Assembly (NCBI RefSeq): GCF_963678635.1
Contig: NC_087069.1
Coordinates: 40,077,076 to 40,141,075 of the forward strand
Source: Symsagittifera roscoffensis
Lineage: Eukaryota > Xenacoelomorpha > Acoela > Convolutidae
Direction: 5' to 3'
DNA length: 64,000 nt
The notes beneath the pieces are model-generated. The model worked only from the letters and a program-made list of their open reading frames with translations, was not told the DNA's origin and did no database searches. The position numbers were made by a program, and so were the translations under genes. Of this stretch, positions 19,215-28,195 are shown one piece after another. The stretch's first letter is position 1, and each line of letters starts with the position of its first letter.

Positions 19215-20427
19215 GATTGTCCTTCTCCAGAACGCGAATCAGTTCAGACTCGTAAAATTTTCCCTCAATCGGTTCTCTGTTAGAATCAATCAAATTGTAT
19301 GTTGGGGGATTTCGTGTTGGTATGTCAAAAACTTCAAACACTTCATCGGTGAACGATTGTTTGTAACCCTTGCGAAAACGTATGTCTACTTTGGCAAGTC
19401 TAACATAATCACCAACATAAAGCTTTGGACGTCGAACTAACTTCAAAGACTGTTCTGCTCTTAATGAAATCAGGCGAGGAACATCTTTTTTAGTTACTTT
19501 ATTTGGTGCAAGATTTGTGACACGATTTGTTCTCGAATTAATTGCATTGACAAAATCTTGCAATTTGTCAATGTATGAGTAAGTCCATTTATCCTCCAAG
19601 TACTTATAAATAGGATTTTTCAAGGAACGGATATTTCTCTCAGCGAATGCGGACTTTTTCTCGCTCTCTGTGCTATATGTGTTTATGCCTTTCTTTTTAC
19701 ATAATGCTTCGAAGGACCCTTTAAACTCTGTGCCCTTGTCCACCCATACTTTTTCCGGTTGTTTTGTCGTTATCATTAGTTTGAACGCTTCTGCTGTTGT
19801 AGTAGCATACTTTGATTTCAAGGGTTGCACTCTGAGATAGCGGGACATGCAGTCAACTGCAACAAGCAGATACTTAACATCATGGTTGTACTGGGCAAGT
19901 TTATCAACAAAGGCCAGATCTAATGACCAGATTTCGTCGATATCGTAAACTATGACCTTGAGTCGCGGCGTTTTTCGGATCACAGTTCGATATTTTGTGT
20001 AAGCAGGTTCAGTATGAAGGAAATGTTTAACTTTCTTTCGCGACAAATTGCTTGCTTTTATCAAGTTGTTCACACTACCAAATAACGCGGGACCTTTGTC
20101 ACTGTATTTAGTTTTCAACAATTTTTCTTCAATCTTGGTAATTTTCCCATTGTTTTGTTTGCGCCTTCGTCTTTTCTGACGTTGGAGAATCTGAATCAAT
20201 ATGGGGCGTTCCGTATGAGTCAGAGCCTTCTTCTGACTCTTTTTCACGTTTTTGGTTTTGGGTTTTTCTATTACCGCTGAGACTTTTTCGTTTGTGTTTT
20301 TTACTTCTCTTAAGGTTTGCACTACTTTTTTCCTGCCAAGTGGGCGATGTTGAGCGGGTTCTTGAGGGTCCGGGTTCTCGTTTCTCTTGAGCGTTAAAAG
20401 ACGCTGACTGAACCGCGTGTTTGGCAT
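19207..20427 (-). CDS. Retroviral-type (rve) integrase of the Polinton
   Basis: A 406-residue DDE integrase that would join the terminal repeats to the target and produce the 6-bp duplication seen at the ends. The catalytic core shows Asp170 (IWSLDLAFVD), Asp230 (VWVDKGTEF) and Glu263 (FAERNIRSLK), followed by a KPIYKY-like helix region (LKNPIYKY) and a C-terminal SH3/chromo-like part with YVGDYVRLAK and a final RVLEKDNHD. The N-terminal 100 residues are very basic and overlap, in another frame, the C-terminus of the upstream gene over 299 bp. The core looks complete; no HHCC zinc domain is obvious. Confidence 0.94.
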   Translation of the reverse strand: MPNTRFSQRLLTLKRNENPDPQEPAQHRPLGRKKVVQTLREVKNTNEKVSAVIEKPKTKNVKKSQKKALTHTERPILIQILQRQKRRRRKQNNGKITKIEEKLLKTKYSDKGPALFGSVNNLIKASNLSRKKVKHFLHTEPAYTKYRTVIRKTPRLKVIVYDIDEIWSLDLAFVDKLAQYNHDVKYLLVAVDCMSRYLRVQPLKSKYATTTAEAFKLMITTKQPEKVWVDKGTEFKGSFEALCKKKGINTYSTESEKKSAFAERNIRSLKNPIYKYLEDKWTYSYIDKLQDFVNAINSRTNRVTNLAPNKVTKKDVPRLISLRAEQSLKLVRRPKLYVGDYVRLAKVDIRFRKGYKQSFTDEVFEVFDIPTRNPPTYNLIDSNREPIEGKFYESELIRVLEKDNHD

Positions 20428-20989
20428 TTCGATTTATTACCAGGTTTTCATTCAAGTTGAGGGCAGTTAAAATGTTAATGAACGCCGGATTGTGTAGTTT
20501 TTTCGTTGGTTGTTGTATGTCGTATAAAAATATTGTAGCTTTAAGTCCTGTTGGTACTTTATCTACATATATCACCTCATTGTCATGGTTTATGGTTACT
20601 CTTTCTGAATTTTCTATAATTTCAAGTACGGTTTTTGCTCTAACAAATTTTTTGTCTTCTAAAACTTGTAACTGTCCTAAAATGCTTTCGGTCTGTCTAT
20701 TGTGTTTCTCTTCTAGTTTTTCGTCTTTAACACGTTCGACCGGTACTTCTTCATCGTCCGTTAACAGTTTAAGCTGTTCTTGTTGGGGCTCAACATTATC
20801 CGTAAATGTTTCCTTCGTTGCAGTAGTCTTACTAGTTTGTGGAGGTAATTGGGGTCTAAGCCGGTTAAGATAGGACAGTTGAGCATTTTTATGTTTAATA
20901 TTATTATCATGAAGAACACGTGCAGCATGTGGCTGCTCTTTAACATATAAATGTTTCGGAATTAGAATGAATTCTTCAGCAGTCATCAT
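20129..20989 (-). CDS. Conserved Polinton protein of unknown function, 286 aa
   Basis: The first ATG is at 20989 and shares one base with the stop of the upstream gene (TAATG). The N-terminus EEFILIPKHLYVKEQ followed by a KHKNAQLSYLNRL helix resembles an uncharacterised protein that often precedes the integrase in Polintons. The middle part is acidic and low-complexity; residues about 120-180 form a folded-looking region (TVLEIIENSERVTINHDNEV, then LKATIFLYDIQ). The C-terminus is basic, Ser-rich (KRSKKHKRKSLSGNRK) and overlaps the integrase start by 299 bp. Function unknown; a nucleic-acid-binding or capsid-associated role would be a guess. Confidence 0.75.
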   Translation of the reverse strand: MMTAEEFILIPKHLYVKEQPHAARVLHDNNIKHKNAQLSYLNRLRPQLPPQTSKTTATKETFTDNVEPQQEQLKLLTDDEEVPVERVKDEKLEEKHNRQTESILGQLQVLEDKKFVRAKTVLEIIENSERVTINHDNEVIYVDKVPTGLKATIFLYDIQQPTKKLHNPAFINILTALNLNENLVINRNAKHAVQSASFNAQEKREPGPSRTRSTSPTWQEKSSANLKRSKKHKRKSLSGNRKTQNQKREKESEEGSDSYGTPHIDSDSPTSEKTKAQTKQWENYQD

Positions 20990-21294
20990 TAAGTTGTGAG
21001 GTACTTGTAACAAAAATAAAGTATTTGTCGAACTAAATGGAAGCCTTCTTTACTCAAAATAATCGCACGTTTTTTGACAACACTGGTTTTTGGAGTTAAT
21101 AAGTATTTGTATGCTGTCTCGAATCGTTCGATGTTTGCGATTTTAACGGGTACGTTTCCATTGACTACATTGAGCAAACATTCACAAACAAGTGTTATGA
21201 TCTCACGATTTGAAGTTTTTCTAATTAATCTTCTTAGCTGGTCAGGTTTCAGTTGTACCATATGCCGCAGAATAGATAAGTTTTTCTTTTTCAT
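20989..21294 (-). CDS. Conserved small Polinton protein, 101 aa
   Basis: A helix-rich, basic protein with the pattern LKPDQLRRLIRKTSNREIIT, LVCECLLNVVNGNVPV, then a KRAIILSKEGFHLVRQIL end. This RKAI-x-CEC-NVLxGNVP-like pattern recurs in Polintons of many animals between the ATPase and the integrase, but its role is not known to me. A second ATG at 21261 (MVQLKPDQ) is an alternative start. The 5' end overlaps the ATPase gene by 20-53 bp, and its stop overlaps the next start (TAATG). Confidence 0.75.
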   Translation of the reverse strand: MKKKNLSILRHMVQLKPDQLRRLIRKTSNREIITLVCECLLNVVNGNVPVKIANIERFETAYKYLLTPKTSVVKKRAIILSKEGFHLVRQILYFCYKYLTT

Positions 21295-21943
21295 TTGTGA
21301 TTGGAGTAGTTTCTGCTTCAGATAAGGGTAAATAAAAAACTGTTGGCCCAGGTGGTGTGATATTTGAACAATATCTCAAACAATCTGATGTACGGGGGTC
21401 CAAGTCGATTAGAAGATGTCCAAAAGAGTCTCTGGTAGCTAATTCGTAACAGTTTCTCAAAAATTTTGATACATTCAATTGTCTTCCTAATAGATCTAGT
21501 TGCTGAACGTCGCGAGGCGATTTGAACAGAATGATGTGTGAAGTGTTCAAATCAATCGTACGCGACCATCGACTTTGTTGAAACAAGTTATGCTTAACAT
21601 ATATTACATCTATCCCTCTATGTCTACCCGCTGTCGCTAACCTAACAAATTCCTTGTCATTATAGATGTCTTCACATGAATCATCGAAAACTAGAAGAAC
21701 ATTTTCTAATTTTCTCACAGATTCGAATCCGTCGAATTTCATGAACTCCATATTCACTTCGCGAGAAGACACTTTTTCTGAGAATGCAGGTTGCATCTCT
21801 TTGTAAAGATATAGAACGGTTCCAAATTTAGGGTAAAAAGTATTTCCCATCAGAAGTTTCAAAATTAACTCAGTTTTCCCGGATCCTGAAGGTCCCACTA
21901 TCGCCATAAAAATTCTTGTCGAGGTATCAATCACTTTATTCAT
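21242..21943 (-). CDS. Genome-packaging ATPase (FtsK/HerA, A32-like)
   Basis: The first ATG (21943) shares the sequence ATGA with the stop of the upstream membrane-protein gene, so I prefer it to the upstream TTG. The 233-residue protein has Walker A GPSGSGKT at residues 17-24 and Walker B NVLLVFDDS at about 81-89, followed by AGRHRGIDVIYVKHNLFQQ and SHIILFKSPRDVQQ, the conserved second half of the Polinton packaging ATPases. It should pump DNA into preformed capsids. It is complete and in the usual size range. Confidence 0.93.
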   Translation of the reverse strand: MNKVIDTSTRIFMAIVGPSGSGKTELILKLLMGNTFYPKFGTVLYLYKEMQPAFSEKVSSREVNMEFMKFDGFESVRKLENVLLVFDDSCEDIYNDKEFVRLATAGRHRGIDVIYVKHNLFQQSRWSRTIDLNTSHIILFKSPRDVQQLDLLGRQLNVSKFLRNCYELATRDSFGHLLIDLDPRTSDCLRYCSNITPPGPTVFYLPLSEAETTPITNEKEKLIYSAAYGTTET

Positions 21944-22224
21944 ATTCTTGGGTTTGGTAGTACGTAACCAACCAAGCCTGATAAAATCGAGAACCAAACT
22001 GACGTTTCTTCGCAACTTAATTTAGTGAAAGAAAGTTTGAGAATGCAGAAAGTTAGTAAAATTAGAATTACTACCATTTGCGCAACAAAAACTACTTCAG
22101 ACCTTGGCAAAGTTACATTGTTACAAAACTTCCATGATTTTTTTTCACTGTTTGTCTCGTTATAAACAAACTCTGTTACTAATGTTGCGTCAGGTTCATC
22201 TACTGCTGTTGTTGCTTCTGACAT
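21940..22224 (-). CDS. Small membrane protein, two hydrophobic segments, 94 aa
   Basis: An N-terminal polar region of about 40 residues is followed by VTLPRSEVVFVAQMVVILIL and a second hydrophobic stretch SILSGLVGYVLPNP. The LPRS plus GYxLPNP arrangement recurs in small proteins of invertebrate Polintons. A role in the virion membrane or entry is possible but not shown. ATGA overlap with the ATPase start suggests coupled translation. Confidence 0.7.
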   Translation of the reverse strand: MSEATTAVDEPDATLVTEFVYNETNSEKKSWKFCNNVTLPRSEVVFVAQMVVILILLTFCILKLSFTKLSCEETSVWFSILSGLVGYVLPNPRI

Positions 22225-22296
22225 TTGAGAAACTATTTATTCTACAGACTGCGTTAGACTTTTTCTCTCTGCGAATGAAGCTTGTAAAAAATTAAA

Positions 22297-22551
22297 TTAC
22301 TTTTGAGAACAGTAAAAAATTTCATAACGTGTGAAATCTCTATCATTTATGTCATGCATTTCTAAAACAAAGTTTGCTGGGATATTTGCGGTTTTTTTGT
22401 AGTACATTATTTTCTTCACAGTATCCTCTTTCACAATCGTCTTAATCTCATCTGGCAATTCACTGCTGTTTAGATCCATCTGAACTCCTGGCTGACGTTT
22501 GGGTACTAAGACTAGTTCGGGAAGACATACTCCTCGCTTGCTGGCTAACAT
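22297..22551 (-). CDS. Small uncharacterised Polinton protein, 84 aa
   Basis: The first ATG in this frame is 22551 (MLASKRGVCLPELVLVPKRQ); an in-frame TTG lies 42 bp further up. No domain is recognised. It overlaps the upstream gene by about 92 bp in another frame and precedes the membrane protein. Support is only its fit in the tight gene ladder and a balanced composition; it could be spurious, but otherwise a 235-bp gap would break the ladder. Confidence 0.5.
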   Translation of the reverse strand: MLASKRGVCLPELVLVPKRQPGVQMDLNSSELPDEIKTIVKEDTVKKIMYYKKTANIPANFVLEMHDINDRDFTRYEIFYCSQK

Positions 22552-22801
22552 TTCTGATAAACTTGAATCTCTGGAAGTATACAAATTGATCAATAACTGG
22601 AAAAAACCTCTTCAACGTAGACAACTCTTCTTCGGAAATTATTATTTGCTCCTTCCTCTGAACAATTTGGCCACTGCAATCAATACGCTCTATTCTCGTT
22701 AATGAAATTTTAATATCACCCTCTGGAGTCATCCACGCACAAAGCATTGAATTTTGTGATAGGTATGTCTCCACTTTCGCTGATCTCTCGCTGTTGTTCA
22801 T
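22460..22801 (-). CDS. Small uncharacterised Polinton protein, 113 aa, faintly PC4-like
   Basis: Starts at ATG 22801. Strand-rich first half: CAWMTPEGDIKISLTRIER, then GQIVQRKEQIIISEEELSTL and a helix KRFFPVIDQF. This strand-strand-helix order is reminiscent of a PC4-type fold like that of the 14868 gene but is too weak to assert. The C-terminus is Ser/Thr/Gln-rich and probably disordered. It overlaps both neighbours (86 bp and about 92 bp). Confidence 0.55.
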   Translation of the reverse strand: MNNSERSAKVETYLSQNSMLCAWMTPEGDIKISLTRIERIDCSGQIVQRKEQIIISEEELSTLKRFFPVIDQFVYFQRFKFIRNVSQQARSMSSRTSLSTQTSARSSDGSKQQ

Positions 22802-23285
22802 TTTTCAACCAATCATAAAAAACCTTGGTTTTCTTCAAGGCACAATGATTCCTGGAGTTGTAATGTGGAATATGTTTATTGCAACTTGGATAATTTTTAA
22901 AATATAAGTTTTCAACCCGAGGACAGCCCAAATCATCTAGGTTTTCAATCTTTCGGTCCAAGTACTTGGCCAAAAATTCTGTCTTTTCTTTTCCTTTAGC
23001 GTAAAAAACGGCACCAGGATTTCTCAGCACAAAACTCTGAAGTATTTGATTCAAGTTTATATAAAGATAATCACCGTTTTCCCAATGGAGACCGTGTAAA
23101 TAATTAGTTAACCAGTTGTAAGCTTTTTGTTCAAGCTTTGGTAGTATATTGAAATTCACTGGAGGTAGGAAAATGAGTCGATCGCTGTAGTCTGAAGTTG
23201 TTATTGCTAATTCTTTAACCACAAAGGCGTTTTTCTTGAAACGAAAGCCTTCCACGTCAAGCACAACTGATCTCTCGCCTAGCAT
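22716..23285 (-). CDS. DnaQ/RNase H-fold-like protein of unknown role, 189 aa
   Basis: The N-terminus VVLDVEGFRFKKNAFVVKEL has a D-x-E-G motif (Asp10, Glu12) at the start of a strand, as in DEDD exonucleases. Further conserved-looking blocks are AYNWLTNYLHGLHWENGDY, AVFYAKGKEKTEFLAKYL, IENLDDLGCPRVENL and a Cys/His cluster (CNKH...HCALKKTKVFYDWL). I recall this D-x-EG plus HGLxW pattern in uncharacterised invertebrate mobile-element and viral proteins. The remaining Asp residues for a full DEDD set, for example Asp109/Asp116 in the DRKIENLDDLG region, are plausible. It may be a proofreading or processing nuclease. It overlaps the next gene upstream by 7 bp. Confidence 0.65.
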   Translation of the reverse strand: MLGERSVVLDVEGFRFKKNAFVVKELAITTSDYSDRLIFLPPVNFNILPKLEQKAYNWLTNYLHGLHWENGDYLYINLNQILQSFVLRNPGAVFYAKGKEKTEFLAKYLDRKIENLDDLGCPRVENLYFKNYPSCNKHIPHYNSRNHCALKKTKVFYDWLKNEQQREISESGDIPITKFNALCVDDSRG

Positions 23286-23713
23286 TCTAGTAAATGATAA
23301 ACTTCTGGTTTTTTCAACTTAATGAAAAGGCAGAACGCTATTCCACTCAAATGTCCCAATAAGCTGTTGTTACAGTTCCAGGGCAACATGTAACAGTACG
23401 TGGGACCCTGTTGATAAAATTCGTGTATAAATCCGGCCGCATCGTGCAAAATAGCGTGCAATCGTAAAATTTTGGAATTTTTCAAATATTTGTCCAAGGA
23501 AGAGTTATCAATACCAATCAAGCCACCATAAGGTCTCAACTTAATTAAAATGTCGTAGTTAAGGTTATCAGAACTAACAAAAAACAGAGAACATGCAGCT
23601 AGAAAATAGTTGCGTCGGTTAGAATTATCAGGATAAGTTTGTTTCAAAGACGTATAAATTTCGTGAATTATTTTCAAATCAATAGGAGTTACTCTGCTTT
23701 TTTGCAATTTCAT
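23279..23713 (-). CDS. Uncharacterised Polinton protein, 144 aa
   Basis: Starts at ATG 23713 and ends 7 bp inside the next gene. Not recognised. It has a helical first half and a distinctive middle and end: RLHAILHDAAGFIHEFYQQ, then PTYCYMLPWNCNN and SLLGHLSGIAFCLFIKLKK, with a moderately hydrophobic C-terminal helix. It always appears, in this element, between the exonuclease-like gene and the first gene of the ladder, and may act with them. Confidence 0.6.
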   Translation of the reverse strand: MKLQKSRVTPIDLKIIHEIYTSLKQTYPDNSNRRNYFLAACSLFFVSSDNLNYDILIKLRPYGGLIGIDNSSLDKYLKNSKILRLHAILHDAAGFIHEFYQQGPTYCYMLPWNCNNSLLGHLSGIAFCLFIKLKKPEVYHLLEC

Positions 23714-24248
23714 TATTTATTTTTTCCAACACCTCTCCAACCTGCTGAATTTCAAGCCAGTGGAAATAAAAGTGACCTTGCAAATACCATTTAGACTCAT
23801 TAAGATAACGGTGGTAAATAATTAAATAAACCACCGGAAGTTTTTTGTATTTTGATAGCTTGTTGAAACATAGACGGATTTTTCTCTCCAAGTCTTTATC
23901 AACCCATAATGAGTTAAAGTCAAACGAATAGTCGAAAACGTTTTCATAATCAGCAATATTCAAATCGCTCACAGTGCCATACTTTTGTTTTGTAGAAATG
24001 CACCAAGAGATTTGTTGAAGCTCACTCAAATAAAATTGTTCTTTGAAAATCAACTCGTATTCTTTCTTTGAAATTTCCTTTGCCCTTTCGAGGAAGACGA
24101 CGTAGCGTTCATTACATAATTTGAAAAATGAGTTTTTTTCTGCGGTTGAAAACACTCTTAATTGTAAATGTTCATTATCAATATCTTCAGTACACCAAGT
24201 TCCCTCTAATTTCATTTTTCTTATTTCAAAATTTGACAATTTTATCAT
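23679..24248 (-). CDS. Uncharacterised Polinton protein, 189 aa, first gene of the ladder
   Basis: Starts at ATG 24248, about 300 bp from the right terminal repeat, so it is the first gene of the leftward block. Not recognised. It has aromatic- and charge-rich sequence (FKLCNERYVVFLERAKEISK, YLIIYHRYLNESKWYLQGHF) and a Lys-rich end. No transmembrane segment or signal peptide was seen. Its stop overlaps the next gene by 35 bp. Confidence 0.6.
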   Translation of the reverse strand: MIKLSNFEIRKMKLEGTWCTEDIDNEHLQLRVFSTAEKNSFFKLCNERYVVFLERAKEISKKEYELIFKEQFYLSELQQISWCISTKQKYGTVSDLNIADYENVFDYSFDFNSLWVDKDLERKIRLCFNKLSKYKKLPVVYLIIYHRYLNESKWYLQGHFYFHWLEIQQVGEVLEKINNEIAKKQSNSY

Positions 24249-24547
24249 TTGGTATATTTTGCCCAGAAACGGCCGCCGCCTTTTGAGAGTAATTTCAATT
24301 TACTGCCTTTTCACCATAAAATTTAGGTCAAGTTAAGGAATTAGTTTACTGCTGCCAACAGTTAAGCTACGCTGCCAAAATGGCCGGCGAATTTTTATTA
24401 TATACCATAAAAGTCAATTCCCCGTTCACTAACAAATTTCAACTAGGTCGAAAGTTCATTTACCCTAAACAAGCATAACAATTAATATGATTCATATAAT
24501 TAATCAGGACCAATAATTAGGACCCCAAAATTTGGAATTAGAAAGAT
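24249..24547. promoter_or_regulatory. Right spacer, probable promoter of the leftward gene block
   Basis: About 300 bp between the start of the first minus-strand gene and the right terminal repeat. It is AT-rich apart from CGGCCGCCGCC near 24270 and GGCCGGCG near 24383, and has two GCTGCCAA motifs. The promoter is inferred from position only. Confidence 0.4.
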
Positions 24548-24766
24548 TTTTGTATCGTGTCCCTTGTTGTTAAGCTAAACTTAGCAAGATCCTAAGTAGG
24601 GGGTCTTCTGCTTTTTGGGTGGAAAATCTCTTTCGTTTACAAAATCCTAGGATGAGGGTCCTCCAAAAAATTAAGGACCCCTTTCCTAGGATTTTGCTTT
24701 ACGTGAGGACCCCCCCCTTAGGAAGGACCCCCCCCCTTAGGATCCGGGACACGATACAATACTACT
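24548..24766 (-). repeat. Right terminal inverted repeat, self-complementary
   Basis: Reverse complement of 6861-7079. The outer 125 bp are almost the same as the left copy, including two CCTAAG-plus-G-run units read from the end. The inner part differs at many sites, yet its own foldback pairing is kept: TTTGTATCGTGTCCC at its inner border pairs with GGGACACGATACAA near the end, and GATCCTAAG pairs with CTTAGGATC. The terminus is ...AATACTACT. Confidence 0.93.
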
Positions 24767-24772
24767 CAAACC
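24767..24772. repeat. Target site duplication of the Polinton, right (CAAACC)
   Basis: A perfect copy of the left duplication 6855-6860, immediately outside the right terminus. Confidence 0.95.
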
Positions 24773-25794
24773 AGCCGAACAGTATAAACCAACCGAAAAG
24801 GCGCGGAGTCGAAACAATACGTCACATCAATGAAATTTGCATGCATTTCATAACTGTTACATAATTGTTACACAACTATTATATAGCACTTAACGTATTT
24901 TTGGCTGGTTGATACTTCGGCTGGTTTATACACCACCGAGCTTTATCCAGTGAACCATAATCAATGAACTTTATTCTAATTCCATGAAGGAAGGATATTC
25001 TAATTCCATGATTCCAATATCATCATAATCATAATAAATTATTGCCAACTTTTTATTATGGTTTTATATTCATGAACCTCTCTTTTTACTTGTTGACCTG
25101 GGGTCAACAGGAGATACCTTGTTTTTCACATTAACCTGAGTAACCAACTTCTCAATGGGTAATTCGCAGACGATTCTAGTTATCTTCTCTTGATATGATT
25201 TTCTTGCAAATCTGTGTCTAAAAGCGGTATGAAAGATTGATATGGTTTTATCTTTGGCAGTAAATTTCATACCAGCACCAAAATTTCATGGAAAAATATT
25301 GCAATGAAAAAATGTTATCCAAAATGTTGTTATTATAAACCATCCTTGTTGCAAATTAAACCAACCATAAAATCGATTATATTGTAATTGTAATCAAAAT
25401 TTCCGTAAAAACACAATCTATTAGAAATCATAACTATTAAAAGTTTTGCAAAAGAAATAATAAAACTTGCATCTTTTCTGCATTACTCACGGCTTTTCGA
25501 TTTCTAAACGCGTTCAATTTTATAAAGCCTGTTTAATCTTAAACTCTCTCTCAGTTGCACGACCAGAACCCCCCTACCCCCCCCCCCTCAACTCTTTACC
25601 ATCCCCCACGTTTAACCCACCCCCATTTTAGTATAATTTTCGTATACAGGGGATAAAAGCTGCGGAGGTCAAATGCGGAAGGTATAAAGAGAAAGGTAGT
25701 GAATCGGATCAGGGCGGACAAAAAAGATCGGCAAAAAATGGGAAACCACTGACTTAAAAAATATATAAAAAATCGTGAAGAGATAACAGGATCT

Positions 25795-26520
25795 AATTCA
25801 ATGACAGTTGTGCTAAAAGCAGGGGGCTATCTTTTTAGTATATTGAACTTGTGCTTGAAAAATTATGACTATTTTGAGAAACATTATCATAATACATTAC
25901 AACCGATTAACTTTTTTTGACTAAATAGTAAGGATATAATTCAACCTAATCGAACCCCTTGCATAAAACTCCAGATCAAGTAGTCACATGAATAAATATT
26001 TTTGAACAGAATGGAATCATCACGAAAAAAATACCAGAAAATAGTTGACGTTCAGAAACTCAGAGGCCATGCAAAGGTCTTATTTTTTCCAAAGTTCTTG
26101 TATGTGAAACTGGTGGGACTTAATTTTCAAATTTTTTTATTCTCAATTCAATTTTTATTTGATTTTCTTCTACGTAAATTGAATTGTTTCCTTCCTAGAT
26201 TGTTCTACTTATCCTATTACTTTTTACCAGAAAAGTAACTATTATTTTGAAAAAAGCGTTAATTTTAAAGATTTCTCTTTGTTTTTTCAGCATACACAAA
26301 TTACAATATTTTTTAAAATCCAATCTGAACGAGTCTTCATGAATTATATCAAATTACTGACTTAGATTGGTTGTTTTTTCTGCTTTTTTGTCTACAAGTT
26401 AAGTATTTCAAGACTGTTTTAAAATGAATAAGTGTTACGACGTTTTAATTTGTTCAGCTTAAGTAAAATCAGAAACAGATGTTAAAATTTTTTCAAAACC
26501 GTGAATGTTTTCATCCATTT
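25795..26520 (+). repeat. Local direct duplication, copy 1
   Basis: Aligns with 27377-28190 in the same orientation. Shared landmarks are CAATGACAGTTG at the start, AGTTGACGTT plus AGAAACTC, AGGCCATG and CTTGTATGTG in the middle. The second copy has about 200 bp extra (around 27540-27720). Diverged, non-coding. Confidence 0.75.
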
Positions 26521-27376
26521 GTTTTTTGTATTCTGTACAGGCTTATCAATGACTTGGTAATAGTTTTTTTGAAGCGTTGAACTCAATTTTAACAAAATAG
26601 CCGCAAAAAAAGAACCACTATTATGTTATTATGTTAAAACCCATGAAATAACAATATTTTAGAAGACATGGCCGGTCAAACAAGTTTTCCTTTGGTTAGT
26701 TGTTGCAATCTAAAACTGACTAAAATTTCTACAACTGCTTATCTAGCGAAATAAAACTTACATAAACAGGTTATTACAAAAGTTCCAATACAAGGAGAGC
26801 AGAATCAATTCTTCACGTTGTTGTCGCAAAAACGTTAGAGTTCATAAATCATCGCCCACTAAACTTGATTTGAAAAGAAATTTTTTGAAAAAAAAAGATC
26901 CAAAAGTTTAGGTTTTCCAATGATTTTTAAAACAAAATTTGTTCAAAATTTTGCTGATTTTTCAACCTATTTTGAAAATCCTATCTATATCGAAGTCGGA
27001 AACGTTGTACACAATTAAATTGAATTATCCGATTAATTTTGACTGAAGTCAATTTGGTTCAAGAGTTGCAGTTAATGAAAATGCTGAGTCGAAACCTTGA
27101 AAATATATAAAACTGCATCTAAAAGCACTCAAACATTCAATTATTGTCGTTGACTATCGTGTTCTTTGAACGTGCTCCGTTGCTGATGACAATTTAAAGT
27201 CCCACTTAGTCTTTTGGCGAGAAAACCGCAAGCCTGAAGCCGAACTGTTCTTAACTGTTAATACAAACAGTAGCTGTTCCTTTATGAAGGCCGATTTTTT
27301 CTTTTAAACTTTTTGATTTTTTCAAATTACTTTCCAAAAGATCATTTAAAATTTATAGTTTGGCTGTTTCGACAGT

Positions 27377-28190
27377 TGCAATGACAGTTGAACTAAAAGC
27401 ATGGGGACAAATTTTCAATATACTATACTGTGCTTAAAAATATCAGACTAATTCGAGAAAAATCATCATAACATTATAATGGATTTAAAGTTTTTTGACA
27501 AAAAGTAATGCTATAGTTTTTTTAATTTGAAATTTTACAAGAGGTAATCACCAGAGGAAAATTCCCAATAGGAATGGAAATCATCCAAAAATTAACAACG
27601 ACAGAAACAATGACAATCAGAAATTCAATATAGCCACAAAACACAACCATTATTCTAACAGATTTCTTATATCCATGAAATTCAAGTATTCCCAGAAAAC
27701 TAATCGTTTGCGTAAACACTTTAAGTTTTAGTTATCAGTCCAAAAATTCAACTGAAATTAGTTGACGTTTAGAAACTCTTAGGCCATGGAAAAGCCAATC
27801 TTTTTCCAAAATACTTGTATGTGCAACTGGTGGCACCTAGTTTACAACTTTTCAAAACTCAACTCAACTTGTATTTCTTTTTCTTTCTCTAATCAATTGA
27901 ATTGTTTTCTTCCCAAATTTTTTCTGCTAGTTATATTACTTTTTACCAGACGGAGTACTAATTTAAAAAATAGCTTTGATTTTCAATTTTTCACCAAGTG
28001 AATTCAGCATACTTAAGTTGTAGCAATTATTGAAATTCAACCTGAAAGAGTCTTTATGGATTACATAAATTTACTCACCTATACTGGGAGTTTTTTGGTC
28101 TAGAAATCAAATCTTTCAAAAAATTTTAAAATTTTCTTAGTGCTACGACGCTTTAATTTGTTGAACTTGACTAAAATCAAAAACAAATCT
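27377..28190 (+). repeat. Local direct duplication, copy 2
   Basis: Partner of 25795-26520, about 1.6 kb downstream, with an internal insertion. The right end runs into the inverted fragment of the 550-bp array unit at 28196. Confidence 0.75.
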
Positions 28191-28195
28191 TAAAG

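Larger units (their letters stand above)
6861..24766. mobile_element. Complete Polinton/Maverick (adintovirus-like) element, 17.9 kb
   Basis: It is bounded by inverted repeats of about 219 bp beginning AGTAGTATTG and ending with the complement, flanked by the 6-bp duplication CAAACC. Inside are all diagnostic Polinton genes: family B DNA polymerase, rve integrase, packaging ATPase, adenain-like protease, major and minor capsid proteins, plus several conserved small proteins. Every core frame is open, so it looks young or under selection. It sits in the intron between exons 5 and 6 of the host coiled-coil gene; most genes run antisense to the host gene, with one short sense-strand pair. Orientation of PolB and the capsid block is the same (minus strand). 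Confidence 0.97.

Noticed and set aside
20421-20873. 150-codon + strand frame
   Set aside because: Antisense shadow of the integrase/286-residue protein region; Cys/Ser-rich and without a domain.
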